NCBI RefSeq assembly: GCF_040412425.1
Contig: NC_089744.1
Span: 26,443,501-26,507,500, forward strand
Source of the DNA: Macrobrachium rosenbergii
Taxonomy: Eukaryota; Arthropoda; Malacostraca; Decapoda; Palaemonidae
Length of the DNA stretch: 64,000 nt
Direction of reading: 5' to 3'
The translations under genes and the position numbers were made by a program. The notes beneath the pieces are model-generated. The model did no database searches. It saw only the letters and a list, made by a program, of their open reading frames with translations, and was not told the origin of the DNA. Positions 51,301-63,099 of the stretch are shown in pieces; position 1 is the stretch's first letter; each line of letters begins with the position of its first letter.

Positions 51301-53550
51301 GAAACACTCCATTGTGGAGGACCATCTCGACAAGGCGTGGAATCTCACAAAAGGGCCTGTCTATTGACCGATGCAGAAATAGAAGGAAAACCTTAGTGGA
51401 TAATACCAAGAAAATTAGTTTGACCGGAAACGCAACGCAAAAGAATCATCAAAGAATATATCAATGAAAGGTCACTGGAATTACAAAGATTTTAGAAACT
51501 GCAATACAAAGCATATCTACTAGTCTTTGTTTGATTAAGATGAGTACGGAGATCGACACCAACACTCATATTCTCTTCAAAACCTTGCCACACTTATGGC
51601 TGCTTAAGGCAAGAGCTCGTGCTGCCACAAGGCAGGATTAACATAGAACAACCTACTAAATAGTGGTAAGTTAGTGACAATTATCGAACCAGTTCAGTCG
51701 TTAAAGAACACAACATTAAGCTAGAAGAGACGAAATAGCTTTTGCCCAACTTAATTATTGATGCACTTTGAAAGCAAATCTATGAAGAAGTCACATTTGT
51801 CGATTTTGAGTGATAACATCAAAAGAAAGTTGGTTTTATTTAACAGAAATCTACGTGTAATCTTAATTTTCCTGTTTTAAAGTATAAATTCATGTGCTAA
51901 GATTATTTGTCGTGGTAAATTATTAGGGAACAACAACTTTACTGAATTTCAAAAGGGAACACTTCAGTTCACATAAAACCGTTTACAGAAAATGTAGTCA
52001 TTGTAGGGGCTGTAGTAAATGTTGATCCAACGGAATTAATGCAGTTGTAAATGAGTGATGCTGATGTAGTTAATGTAGATTTTAATTTCAGTCGATTTGT
52101 TTTCAGAAACTCGTGATCAGTAAAGAAAAGGAACTAAAAAGTAAAAAAAAAAAAAAACCTAGGAATATTTCTGAAATACCAAAAGGAAAAATAAATAAAA
52201 ACCGAGCTACTGGCGGTAACGATAGCTGGTAAGGCGAATCACGCCAAGTAAAAAAGAAAACCACACTTCATTTAAATACCATTATGTTTGTAGCCATACG
52301 CGCGGCCGCATTCGCATGCACACATGCCAGTTGAAAATATTGCGAGTACATAAGCGAAAAAGATCATCCGAGTTCTCAAATGAGCTTCGATTACGTCATA
52401 AACGAAAGTGCGCAGATTAAAAGGATACTGTTGTATTTGCGCAATTCATTAACAGCTGTGGATAGAGACCAGATAACTCCACGGTTGAACTCACGTGTCA
52501 CATCTTTACGTAATGCAACAAACTTGTTACGTATACGTAAAATTTCGACAGAAGACTTTTAATTTCACGAAATGATGAACCTTCGAGTTTCTTAATACAA
52601 AGGATTTTGCCTTAATCTTATGGCACGTTGCAAAGTACCGATTACATTATTTTGTGTAAATATTGCTTTGCTGAATTAATTGGAGTATGTCATGGCACTC
52701 TTTGTGGCTACTGGCATTATGATCTGGTGTTATCAAGCATTGCATAAATATACACTTTCTTTTTATTAATATTAATGAATGTACATGTAATTTTGTAAAT
52801 TTACTGTTATTTATTATCTATTCAGTGTTACATATTTTTGTTTGTGTATTCGTCTTTGTTAAAGTTTCGTAGACAAATTCATGGCCTACGACCTTACACT
52901 AAGAATTTCACATACATACAAAGAGACATGCATGCTGATGGTTAAACTGGCTTCATGCTGGCACTGGCTCTTGTAAACATACCTGCATACATAAACTCGT
53001 GCCTTAGATTTAGACTGTTTGTAGGCCTACCTGACTACTGACCATTTCGGTAAAGTTAGTACTTTCCTTACAAACCCTACCCTTTTTTTAACAGATGACT
53101 TCAAGAAATAACTGTAGTTGGCACTTTTTTGGCCTTTTTTATAGGTAAAAGATCTTATATATCACAAATAGGATCATCCATATTCTAATATGATTGTTTC
53201 TGCATTTTTAAAGGTTTGTGATATATATTATAATTTATAATTTTTGCAGAATAAACGTTTTGTATTGCTTTGTTTTTAGGTGAGCTGGCTGGTGATTACT
53301 TGTTTTTCGTAAGACTTGGTTACGAGAGAAAAGTGATCGTGGAACATTCGCATTTACATAGTTAATAGCAGCTTTCCAGACGTCGCTTACCCAAGCAGAG
53401 TCGTTTCCAGTAAGTTATTTCCTATGTATGGTTCGGGGTATGGTGGGGTTGGGAAGTCTGTCCTTCCCTTATTTGAAAAAAGATTCATGTTTCTATGGAA
53501 AAATATTTGAGGGCAGTGTAAAGTGTGGGTAGCATTAAATGCTAAAAGAG
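51301..53550. other. Upstream flank of the C1orf50 homologue, no recognised gene
   Basis: A short frame at 51210-51467 and another at 52380-52562 show no family resemblance. A CG-rich patch at 52300-52330 contains GCGCGGCCGCATTCGCATGC. No repeats recognised. Confidence 0.45.
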
Positions 53551-53830
53551 AGTTTGTTCCTAAACGATATACAAACCATCTGTCCTTCACATTAGGAATT
53601 ACTTAAAGCGGAGCTGAAAACGGCCGTTGAACTTTCAAACAAGGTAGTTAGGCAGTTAACTACCTTCCGGTAGGCGGGAGTCCAGCCCGCTCGGACGCAA
53701 AGACAAAGTCGCAAACATTCCAATTTGCTCTCGGCCGTCGTTCGGTTCAAACGTGTCCTCCCTCTCTGCCCTGATTGTCATTGAGGTGTTTTTTTTTCCG
53801 GTGGGATCTTTCTTTGTTTTTGCTTGAAGT

Positions 53831-56650
53831 ATGTGTGTTTGTGTGTCGTCTGAGGGTTATACGCCCCCCACTACTCCGGCCTTGGTGGTTAACCCTTCTT
53901 CCTCGTTTCTCTTTCCCGGCAAGCTTCCCCTTCTGGCTGTCCCTCCTTTGGGAGAAGACTCTCCATTATCGTCTTCGCTCACTTCGTTGGGCGTGGAACG
54001 GCAGGGGGAGCAGGCGATCAGGATGACCTCCTCCTGGGGGCCTCTTCTCGTTCCAGGGGGGGGAAATTTTTCCCTCGGAATGAGAGGAGTCTCCCTCCAC
54101 TAACCCAACCTTTCATCCTTCCAGTTTGGTGGTTGAGCAGTTCCTTGGCAAGCAGGCGACTAATTTGGGTGCAGCTTGGCGATCCTTAGGTCTCTTGGGC
54201 CCTCCATCCCTGCAGGGCCTTTTCTCTAATCTGGTGATTGCTCCGGTGGTGACCCACGCTGTCTCTACCACCATGACCACCACGATGACAGTGTTTGCTA
54301 AGATGCCAGTGACTGTCTCCTCGCACTTCCCTACCCAAGTGACTTCTGTCCCGCATCCCAGCACACAGTGCCCCTGCCTCCAGGTTTCACTGTGGCCCCG
54401 CTGTCCCTCGCTTTACTGTTTATGATGGTTACCTCCTCTATGCCCCATATGATGGTTCCTGTCCCTGGTGCTCCTGTGTTCACTGCTGTCTGGGCCACTG
54501 TTGCTGCTCCACCTGCCCTGGCTGCTCCTGTTACCAATGCTCCTGCCGCCCAGGCTGCTCCTGTTGCCCTGGCTGCTCCCTCTTGGATGGGAGATTTCAC
54601 TGTCGTCTTGAGGATGACGAAGAAGTTGAGGAAGAGGTCCCGTAAGGTGGTGTCATTATTGTCGTCTTCATCCTCGTTGTCTGCTACCTTCTTCCCTTCC
54701 TCTTCTGAGGCCCGTCGACCAAAGAAGAGGAAGGCTGTCTCTCCCCCCACCTAGGAAGTCCTGCCATGGGGATTCTAAGGGGCTGCCTCCCTCCACAGGG
54801 GAAGCAGTGTAAGCTCTCGTCGGCTTTTTCCAGCCTTTGGGCTAGGGAACCAAATCGCTTGCCTCACCAGGGTCTTGTGTTTTGGGAGCTGCGGCCACAC
54901 AGACCTCGGTTTGTGTTCCCATCGCCAGTCCTAAGAAGTCTGCCTCTAAGACTAGCACTGTGTTGGGTGCATGTTTGCGAGTCACTCCAAGTACTTGAGT
55001 CTCTAAGGAGTCTCAAGTATCCTGAACCGGTGTCGGAGAGACCTCTCACCATCCCGGTTTAGGCACAGAGCGAGAGAAAGAGCTGAGTCATGCAGGTGTC
55101 TCGGCTCTTCCTGCTGGCACTACCACCAGTGCTCGGCCAGGTTCCCAGCATGGTGTCTTGGTCCCGAGGGTCCGAACACCTGGAGAGACAGAGAGATCCC
55201 CTACTTGCGAAGTTTTGGCCTTCAAAGAAGACTGGGCCACGTCAAGAGGACAGCACAAGTCCTCGCCAGCCAGCCATGCATTTGACCCTGCCCAACCGCT
55301 AATTGTGCTAATCGGCTCGGCTTAGTTCACACAAACCTCTACACTCTTCTCAGGATAGCGCTTCGCAGAGGCGTAAGGGCTCTCCTGGACCCATGTTGCT
55401 GTCATCACTGTGGGTTGATGACCGCAGGCAACCAGCCCTCCTGTTGGTTCCACTGGTAGGACTGCTGGGAGTGCCCAGTCCTCTTCATCTGTCCCCTCAA
55501 CCCCTTGGGGTTTTGCTGGGAGGTGTGAGACAGACAGGAGGAACTCTGGAGAGTCCTTTCCTCAGAGTTTGACTATGAAGACCTATGTTCCTGGCTCGGT
55601 CCTTGGATCGACCCAGTCGTACACACGAGTAGTTCAGGATGGATCTAAAGGGTCTGCCGAGGTTCTCCCTCCTGCTGGGAGAGTAGATCAGGAGAACTGC
55701 ACCCTGGAAAGACTCAAAGGGCCTCTTCCTCAGCATGCAGATACCCTCGAAATACAGAGGACCTTTGCAGACATCATCGTGCTGATTCGTCACCACAACG
55801 ATCTTGGGGAAGGGGCCACAGCCCTTCTGTGGATCATCCTTCGTGTCTTGAAACCTTCTGGGGCCCTAAGAAGGAACCAAAGGTTTCAGTGGGGCTGCTG
55901 TGGTCCTCACTTGCCCAGGGGGTACTCGACCAGGTGAATAATCTTCTATCTGGGCAGGAGAATTTGCTTCAGTCGAACTGCTCGGACAAGCTCCTTCTCC
56001 CTCCTCTGCAAGCAGGTTGACCCAGACCTGGTTCGTCTAAGTCTGGGTCTCTCGCTGCAGCAACTTTTTTTGGAAGGGGTCTCCCTTTCGCAGCAAGCAT
56101 GGAGGCTACCGCTATGGCAGTCTATTGGCTGGATCTGTGGTTGTCCACAGTATCCATGGTGGCTGCCTCTTTAGGTGCTATTGTCCCTGGAGAGGACCCT
56201 GCCTTTGGGAGACCATGCCAGTCTGGAGGTAGAGCCATCTCCTACCTTCCCCACCAGATGGCAAACCTGGTGTTGAAGAGAAGGGGTGCTGTCCTGACTT
56301 GGATCACCAGGTCTGAGTCAGCACTGACCCTGCGGAATGGACCGTTACTGGGATCTGCCTCTCTCTTCCCTAGAGTTGGTGGATACTGTGGTGGACAAGC
56401 GTTGGGCTGAAGACAGTGACTGCCTTGTCCATCAGGCAGTGGCTAAGACCTCTGGGTCTTTGCAGGCCACTGTAGCCCGACCTATGGGTCAGGCTAGCAC
56501 TTTCTTGGCCCCTAAGAGGACCCAGGCTTCAAAGGGCCCCTACAAGAACACCCAGCCGCTGCCTTCTGCTGGAAAGGGAGTGCAATCGTGCTCCTTTCAG
56601 CCTGTTTTCCAATCTGGAAAAGGGGGCAAGGGGAAATGCCAGGGGCAACA
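53831..56650 (+). pseudogene. DIRS ORF1 (gag-like) remnant of copy C
   Basis: Broken frames with a basic/alanine-rich middle (54480-54700, including LRMTKKLRKRSRK), then [19 protein letters not shown] and LEIQRTFADIIVLIRHHND. Towards 56600 it carries FQSGKGGKGKCQGQ, a glycine/lysine tail like that ending ORF1 in many DIRS elements. Matches copy A throughout. Confidence 0.6.
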
Positions 56651-56724
56651 TTTCCCTCATTGGTGGGGGGATGCCTGTCGAGCTATTGGGCAACATGGCA
56701 GTGATATGAGCCAACACCTGGGTA

Positions 56725-57454
56725 GTGGATGTCCTTCTAGAGGGATATCTACTCCCCTTCGAGTCCCGACCACCCTTCACCAACTCTCCGGTCTGTCTCT
56801 TAACCTATGTTCCTGGTTTGCTGAAGAATCTCGCACTCAGGCAAGAAGTGCGAGCTATGCTGAGCAAGAGTGCTGTAGAAGTCATGTCAGATCAGCCTCC
56901 AGGCTTTTACAGCCATGTGTTTCTCATAGAGAAAGCCTTGGGGGGTTGGAGACCGGTCATAGACCTCTCTCCCTTGAACCAATTCATTTGCCAGACTTGG
57001 TTCACGATGGAGACTGCACACTGTGCTCTCCTCCATCAGGGAGAATGACTTCATGCTTACATTGGACTTGAAGGATGCATATTTCCAAATACTTGTCTAT
57101 CCTCGGGAAAGCGGTGTTCCAGTTCAGGGCACTCTGTTTCGGGCTCTTGACTGCTCCTCAGGCGTTCATGTGAGTGTTCGCCCTGGTGTCAACTTGGGCC
57201 CATTCGCACAAGGTACGTCTGTTGAGGTATCTCAGCAATTGGCTTGTTCTGGTGAGTTGCCTCAGAACAGGGCTCGGCTCCTCGAGTTTTGCCACGATCT
57301 AGGGATCATACTAAATCCTGAGATGTCCGATCTCACCCGCAAGCAGCGGATAAAGTACTGGGGCATGCTGATAGATACAGTAGCAGCTGGAGGCTTACCC
57401 TCGGACTCTCGTATCAGCAGGTTCAGGAAGGCAGCACAGCTGTTCCTGTCTTGA
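56725..57454 (+). pseudogene. DIRS reverse transcriptase remnant of copy C
   Basis: It opens with LEGYLLPFESRPPFTNSPVC, then VFLIEKALGGWRPVIDLSPL (finger motif) and, in a second frame, MLTLDLKDAYFQILVYP with the first catalytic aspartate. In a third frame the catalytic box reads YLSNWLVL at 57228, where DIRS enzymes have YLDDWL, so both catalytic aspartates are replaced. It continues FCHDLGIILNPEMSDLTRKQ and IKYWGMLIDT. Dead by frameshift and by active-site loss. Confidence 0.82.
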
Positions 57455-57499
57455 TGGGAGCAGCTGGCTCGGCAATGGGGAGTTGTCATCAGCCACCTG

Positions 57500-58830
57500 T
57501 TGTCGCTGGAGAAGTTGGTCCCGCATGGGCAATTTTACCTTCTTTTGCTTCATTGGATACTGAATGAGAAAGGAGACCCTCAATCCTTTCTCATTCCTCT
57601 CTCGAGGGAAGTGAGAGAGGATCTAGACTGGTGGCTAGACAACAGAAACCTCTTAACAGGAGTATGCCTACATACTCTCCCTCCAGCCATGCTTCCGTTC
57701 TCAGATGCATCGACCGAGGGATGGAGCGCACATCTGGAGGAGTTGCTGACTTCGGGAGTGTGGAACCGAGATCACAAGCACCTTCGCATCAACATCCTGG
57801 AGCTCAAGGCAGCCTTGTAAGAGACGCATCACACCAATCGCGGTCTCTTTCGAGCACACGTGTGTGTTCGTCATCCATCGGAGGGGACAAGACAAAAACA
57901 AGAGCATCCCGTTTTCTTTCTTTCAAGGAACGCAACTTCTACCATACAATATTTCCGTCTGTTTCCCCCTAACCATTGTTGCCTCGATTTATGTACAATC
58001 ACCACTACTTGCATTGCCACGCAAGCATTCTAATCATGTACTCATAATGTTCCACGGAATCTTCTGTATCAAACTGTATGTATGTTTCTGTTTGTGAAGA
58101 TGCCAAACGTCTTGCCATTTCACATATATTATGCTACTGCATTGTATTTATTAATCTGTCTCAAATCTCATGCAATTGGCCATATGTAGAATTTCCTGGC
58201 CTTTCCATTGATATATGTTTTATAACTGTATGTTTATTATGTCTCTCACAATCGCCATCTGTTTGTCTGCCGACAAACACAGATGTCCGAAACATTACCT
58301 CTGTTTTGCCCTGTGTGTGTGTAGATACTACTTTGTGGCTCACACCAGCCAATAACAACTTCAAAGATTCTGTACATTCATTCAGTAAGGAACCACCAAT
58401 AAACCGGTCAACACCCGGCCAGTATGTCATTCAATCCTGTCCTTACAGCCTTCCTGGCCTTCCAAGAGTTTCAGGATCAAGTGATGGGACACTGTGGTGT
58501 TGATGAGTGACAACACCACGGTGGTGGCATATGTCAACAAGTAGAGGGATCTTGTATCCCCTCCATTTCACCAGTTGACGATGCAGTTGCACGAGTGGGC
58601 GGTAGCTAACTCGATAGAGCTGTCAACCAGATACATTCCAGACAAGAGGACTGTAGTGACACAAGCTCAGCCACCAGAATCAAGTGATAGGGGCGGAGTG
58701 GTCCCTTTGCTCGGACGTCACAGAGAGGTTCGATTTGTTTGCCACCTAGCACAACAGAAATCTTCAGTTCAGTCATGCCAGACCCATGGGCTGCTGTGGA
58801 GGATGCTTTTCAGCACCTGTGGGACAACCT
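57500..58830 (+). pseudogene. DIRS RNase H region of copy C (interrupted)
   Basis: The frame reads WILNEKGDPQSFLIPLS and DASTEGWSAHLEELLTSGVW, then HLRINILELKAA, matching the RNase H segment of DIRS pol, where the D...E...D residues fit DAST, LELKA and a later DNTTVVAYVN-like block. The 629-bp insertion 57817-58445 falls exactly after LELKAA; homology resumes with FLAFQEFQDQV. The stretch after 58570 reads QLHEWAVANSIELSTRYIP. Confidence 0.75.
57817..58445. mobile_element. 629-bp insertion with 7-bp target duplication in RNase H
   Basis: The sequence CAGCCTT occurs at 57810-57816 and again at 58446-58452. Removing one copy and the insert restores the reading CTCAAGGCAGCCTTCCTGG, as in copy B. 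The insert begins GTAAGAGACG and ends ATCCTGTCCTTA, so its borders look like splice signals (GTAAGA and CCTTACAG). No coding frame; inverted ends are weak. Confidence 0.65.
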
Positions 58831-59269
58831 GAACATCTACGCCTTCCCTCTGTTTTGTCTGATTCTCAGGTTGATCAGTCAAGTGTTGCTCACCCCGAAT
58901 CTCAGGATGATTCTGGTGGCTCCCAAATGGCCGTAGGCTGTTTGGTATGCCGACCTGCTAGCTCTGCTTTCTGAGGCAAAGAGAGAGAATCCTCCCTGGC
59001 CCAACTTTCTGTGTCATCCCCACGTAGAGTGGTACCACCAGGCAGTGCAGTCCCTGTGTCTTCATGGCTGGCAGTTATCCAGAATCTCTTGTGAGCAAGA
59101 GGCTTTTCGTGCCACACAGCATCAGAGATGGCTTGATACCTCAGATGGTCCTCTGCAGCAGTATACCAGGGAAAGTGGGCCATCTTCTGTGGTTGGTGTC
59201 ATAGACAGGATCTCTCTCTGGTCGGAGCTACTATTTAGCAGGTCGCAGACTTCCTCGTCTTCCTTCACT

Positions 59270-59985
59270 GAGAGAAGCTTCTCTCCGTTTCTACCTTGAA
59301 AGGCTGTAGGGCTGCACTCGGTCTAGTCTTGCGGCTGAAGGGTGTAGAATCTCCTCGTTGGAGATTCCACTACTGATGAGAAGCTTCAAAAGGTCTTGCC
59401 CACCCAGGGACTTCAGGCCCCCTGTGTGGGATATGACATGTGTACCGCACAAGCCTTTACAAGTCATCAGACAGGGATCTGACCTTCAAGACCATCTTCC
59501 TGCTTGCCCTGGCATCCATGAAGAGAGTTGGAGACCTGCATGGACTTTCCCTCAATGTTAAACACTCGAGGGGATGAGGGTCACTTATGCTCAATTTCGT
59601 CCCTGATCTCATAGCAATGGCTCAAAACCCATTGGTCCCTGATGCTAGGTTTGAGTCCTTCACGACCCCCTCCCTATAGAACTTTGTAATGACCCAGAGG
59701 AGGTGCTACTTTGTCCTGTTAGAGTGCTGTCTGAAGAGGACTTGTCATCTCCGGCCTGAGTGTCGACGGCTCTTCGTTAGCACTGGCTTGTCCAAGAACA
59801 TGATTTCTTTCAGGCTTCGTGAGACGATCAGGAGAGTTTACTCTGCTGCTGGCGAAGACGACACCGGTACCTTCTGCCCGAGAGCTCATGAAATCAGGGG
59901 CATTGGTCCAACCCTCGCATTCTGGAAGACCTTGAACTCTTTCTCTTTGGGACCTGTGGTGACTGCTCAACAAGTTGTGTAGCTT
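59270..59985 (+). pseudogene. DIRS tyrosine recombinase remnant of copy C
   Basis: In shifting frames the sequence gives KGCRAALGLVLRLKGVES, then LTFKTIFLLALASMKRVGDL (the arginine box of tyrosine recombinases, with K-R in the RR position), and later RLRETIRRVYSAAGEDD and CPRAHEIRGIGPTLAFWKT (the H-x-x-R box). The tail GPVVTAQQVV ends at 59982. The domain explains why the element has inverted ends and no integrase. Multiple stops make it inactive. Confidence 0.75.
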
Positions 59986-60536
59986 ACCCAGCTCCTCTAA
60001 CAGGACAGGGTTGCATCTCGCCTAAGATGTTCGGTTGTGGATGTGGGAATGACTCCTGTAGTGATTGGCCTCTCCTTCTTCTCCTTCCTCTCTCCCTTCA
60101 TGCAGAGAGTGGACTTGAGCTGTTACATACTGGATCTTGCGGTTGATGCAGGTAAGCCTATACACCCAGCTTCCGTTCTATTTTTCCTTCCAGGATTATA
60201 GAAGCAAACCCACTCCTTCCTCTAGCAAGGGGAGGAGGGAGACCCTGACAATAAGTCATACCTGATACTTGTATTTGCCTTTCTGTGTCCAACTCTTAAG
60301 GTTCACCCTAGCCTTGTTTCGTATGAGATTGTGTTTTCCTTCCTCTTGCAAAAAAGACCCAGAAGTCTGACAATTGATCATGCGGTACTAAACCCTGATC
60401 ATTTGTCAGAGGCAGGTTTCTCTTCCTTGCTCTATCGACAAGGAAGAGAATCCAAGGTGTGGCGAACTCCACTCAGTTCAAGAGACTCACTCAAAGTCCT
60501 TCCTCCAACCAGTGAGTCTTCCTAATGTAAAAAAGT

Positions 60537-60813
60537 TAAGTATACCTTAGTTTAACCAAACCACTGAGTTGATTAAGAGCTCTCCTAGGGCTGGCCCGAA
60601 GGATTAGACTTATTCTACGTGGCTAAGAACCAACTGGTTACCTAGCAATGGGACCTACAGCTTATTGTGGAATCTGAACCACATTATAGCGAGAAATTAA
60701 TTTCTAAGACCAGAAATAATTTCCCCTAATTCTTCAGTGGCCAGCTGGAGAATCAAACGCGGGCCTAGGAGAGTGCTAGGCGAGTACGACATCGACCCAT
60801 CCAATGAAGAACT
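60537..60813 (-). mobile_element. tRNA-derived SINE, family 1, inserted in DIRS copy C
   Basis: The head at the right (complement of CATTGGATGGGTCGATGTCG) includes the tRNA-like CTCGCCTAGCACTCTCCTAG. The core and tail are as in the copy at 48585, ending CTAAGGTATACTTAACTTTT on the minus strand. It interrupts the right terminal repeat of DIRS copy C between CCTAATGTAAA and AGGACCGATGG. Confidence 0.8.
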
Positions 60814-61299
60814 AAGGACCGATGGTTTGTATATCGTGTAGGAACAAATCACAATTTTTTAAAGTAAATTTTATTTTTCCTAACTATTGCATTTTTATGC
60901 CCACCTCATGCTACCCCTCAATCTAACACCTGGGCCGAAAGGCAAATTGGGAATGTTTACGTCTGGGTGGGTGGGACTCCTGCCTACCGGATGGTAGCTA
61001 ACTGCTGAACTACCTTGTTTGAAAGTTCAAAGGCAGGTTTCAGCTCCGCTGTAGGTGATTCCTAATCAGAAAGGACCTCAGGTTTGTATAGTTAGGAAAA
61101 ATACAATTTACTTTAAAAACTGTGATATTTTCTCAAGTAACTAATGTTGAATTAGGCACCAGAAGTAAGGTAATAAGCACAGAAACAAGGCTATTTCACA
61201 TTAATTCACCCTTAGTAGGGTAGTACTTCGTCAGTGTGTCTCGGGTGGTGCACTGCAGGCATTTCTTAAGGTTCTTTGCAGCGTCCCTTCAGCCCCAAG

Positions 61300-61530
61300 C
61301 AGCAACCCCTTTCATTCCTTTTACTGTACCTCTGTCCATATTCTCTTTCTTCCATATTAATGTCCACCCTCTCCTAAAAACTGTTTCATAGTGCAACTGG
61401 AGGTTCTCCTCCTGTTCCACCTTTCAAACCTTTTTACTGTCAATTTCCGCTCAGCACTGAATGACCTCGTAGGTCCCAGTGCTTAGCCTCTGGCCTGAAG
61501 TATATATTCTATATTCTGTTCTATTCACAC
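61300..61530 (+). mobile_element. SINE-like repeat, family 2
   Basis: It contains TTCATTCCTTTTACTGTACC, then GTGCAACTGGAGGTTCTCCT and the diagnostic AGGTCCCAGTGCTTAGCCTC, ending in ATATATTCTATATTCTGTTC. Same family as 27235-27460. Confidence 0.7.
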
Positions 61531-62365
61531 TTATTCATTGTGAAGCTGACGTGCTTTAAAACCAGTGTTTCATTAAAATCGTTGAAAAGAGATAAAATAG
61601 CATTGCATTTTGTTATGCTAGTTGAATTATGGAATTATATATTGCTCGAAGTGTTACGCAGTGTCTAATTTCATTTACAGAAGCACAGAAAGTGAATTAA
61701 TACCAATATATATGTTCAAAATAAATTTATTTTCCACACGTTTGGTATGATTTTCTATGGCTATGGCATCAGATAAATGATGATGGTGTTCGCAAAGGAC
61801 CTAATGTGAGGACTTACAAACACGAAAACACACACACAAGTCAACTTCCACCAAACATCTCCATTCTGTTTCACTTGCATTCTCATTTTGTCGTGAGAAT
61901 TTTGATTTCTTCGGCCTCACAGAAGTTGTGATTTTCATTTTATCTGTTCAGTCTTTAAAACATTTACAAATTCCAGAAATTAAAAACCCATTCCCTTCCT
62001 CAGCATCACTTATTTGCCTCTTGGTTATATTTTTTTTCACAAGTAGAAAAATCTTTTAAATGAGCATTATCCATCATGAGGTCACCCTCAGATTCCGTAA
62101 AAAAAAGCTACTGGAGAATTTCATACTACCACATGATTTTTTAAGTGATTCATCATTATTTTCAATTTCCAATATCATATACAATTACTTAATTGCTATT
62201 CATAAGGGCAAATAAGTAAATAAAAGTATCTGGCAACTCTACTTCAGGTCCGCAGAAATAGGTAAGCTAGTGTTTGGCGGCCACTGTTTATTTACACTTG
62301 TGTTTGGCCATGAAGAACTAAGATGTTTTTTGGTAATGTATTAGCAATATTTGTAAAATTTAATT
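61531..62365. other. No recognised feature
   Basis: AT-rich sequence without recognised coding or repeat content. Confidence 0.45.
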
Positions 62366-62878
62366 CGGTATTGTTTTATAAGTTGCCAATACACGATATG
62401 AAATTGTAACCTACATTTTTGAAAAGAGCTCTTCGTCAAATTAGGACTTATAGGGTAAGACATTCCCCCGCTCCATTGCTAACATGGCAAAATTGTAACC
62501 AGTAAACACCCGTAGGTTACGTGGTATTATTTTATATTGGCAGCTAATAAAATTTTACCAAATTTTCTTTTAAGCATTTCCTATTTTATTAAATAAATTG
62601 TTTATTTTCATGTTAGGGCAAGCAAAAATGGAGGATCCTGTGGGTTGGGTCTAGTTCAACAGACTACTAGGCTAGGGGGTAAAATTTTATAAGTTGCCAA
62701 TATGAAATACCACGTAAAATAGGGGTGTTTACTGGTTACAATTTTGCCGTATTAGTTATGGAGGGGGCGGGGTGTTGGTATTGTCATACCTTATAAGTCG
62801 TAATTTGATATAGAGCTCTTTTCAAAAATGTAAGTTACAATTTCATATCGTGTATTGGCAACTTATAAAATAATACCA
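62366..62878. mobile_element. Foldback element with ~180-bp arms
   Basis: It starts GGTATTGTTTTATAAGTTGC and ends with the near-complement GCAACTTATAAAATAATACC. The arms (62366-62545 and 62680-62878) share ACACGATATGAAATTGTAAC, GTTTACTGGTTACAATTTTG and other stretches. No coding capacity. The ends (GGTATTRTTTTATAAG) do not match a family I can name. Confidence 0.8.
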
Positions 62879-62939
62879 GCTAGAGCACAACGCATAGGCC
62901 TAGTCCTATATGGTTCTTTATTGAGGATTTTGAAGCTAG

Positions 62940-63090
62940 TTTTCGGATTCCACATTAAGCTGTAGGTCCCGTTGCCAGGTAACCAATTGGATCTTAGCCA
63001 TGTAAAATAAATCTAATCCTTCGGGCCAGCCCTAGGAGAGCTGTTGATCAGCTCAGTGGTCTGGTTAAACTAAGGTATACTTAACTTAGA
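62940..63090 (+). mobile_element. tRNA-derived SINE, family 1, 5'-truncated
   Basis: It begins inside the core (TTCGGATTCCACATTAAGCT) and ends AACTAAGGTATACTTAAC. The flanks carry an imperfect duplication of about 12 bp, GAAGCTAGTTTT before and GAAGCTATTTTA after, consistent with target-primed retroposition. Confidence 0.8.
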
Positions 63091-63099
63091 AGCTATTTT

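Larger units (their letters stand above)
53550..61130 (+). mobile_element. DIRS-type retrotransposon copy C, fullest copy, dead
   Basis: The left inverted repeat (GTTCCTAAACGATATACAAA at 53551) pairs with 60825-60850 (TTTGTATATCGTGTAGGAAC), followed by a 270-bp terminal foldback block. The order is ORF1 (53800-56650), reverse transcriptase (56720-57460), RNase H (57500-58740) and tyrosine recombinase (59270-59980). This is the DIRS plan: no integrase or protease, recombinase at the 3' end. Two insertions interrupt it: 57817-58445 and a SINE at 60537-60813. Many frameshifts. Confidence 0.82.

Noticed and set aside
51210..51467. 85-codon frame as an exon of a bidirectional gene
   Set aside because: No resemblance to a known family and no matching downstream exon found; position next to a promoter is not enough.
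57817..58445. A genuine spliceosomal intron in DIRS pol
   Set aside because: The 7-bp duplication shows an insertion, and splicing at the GT and AG would add four bases and shift the frame. Kept as an insertion.
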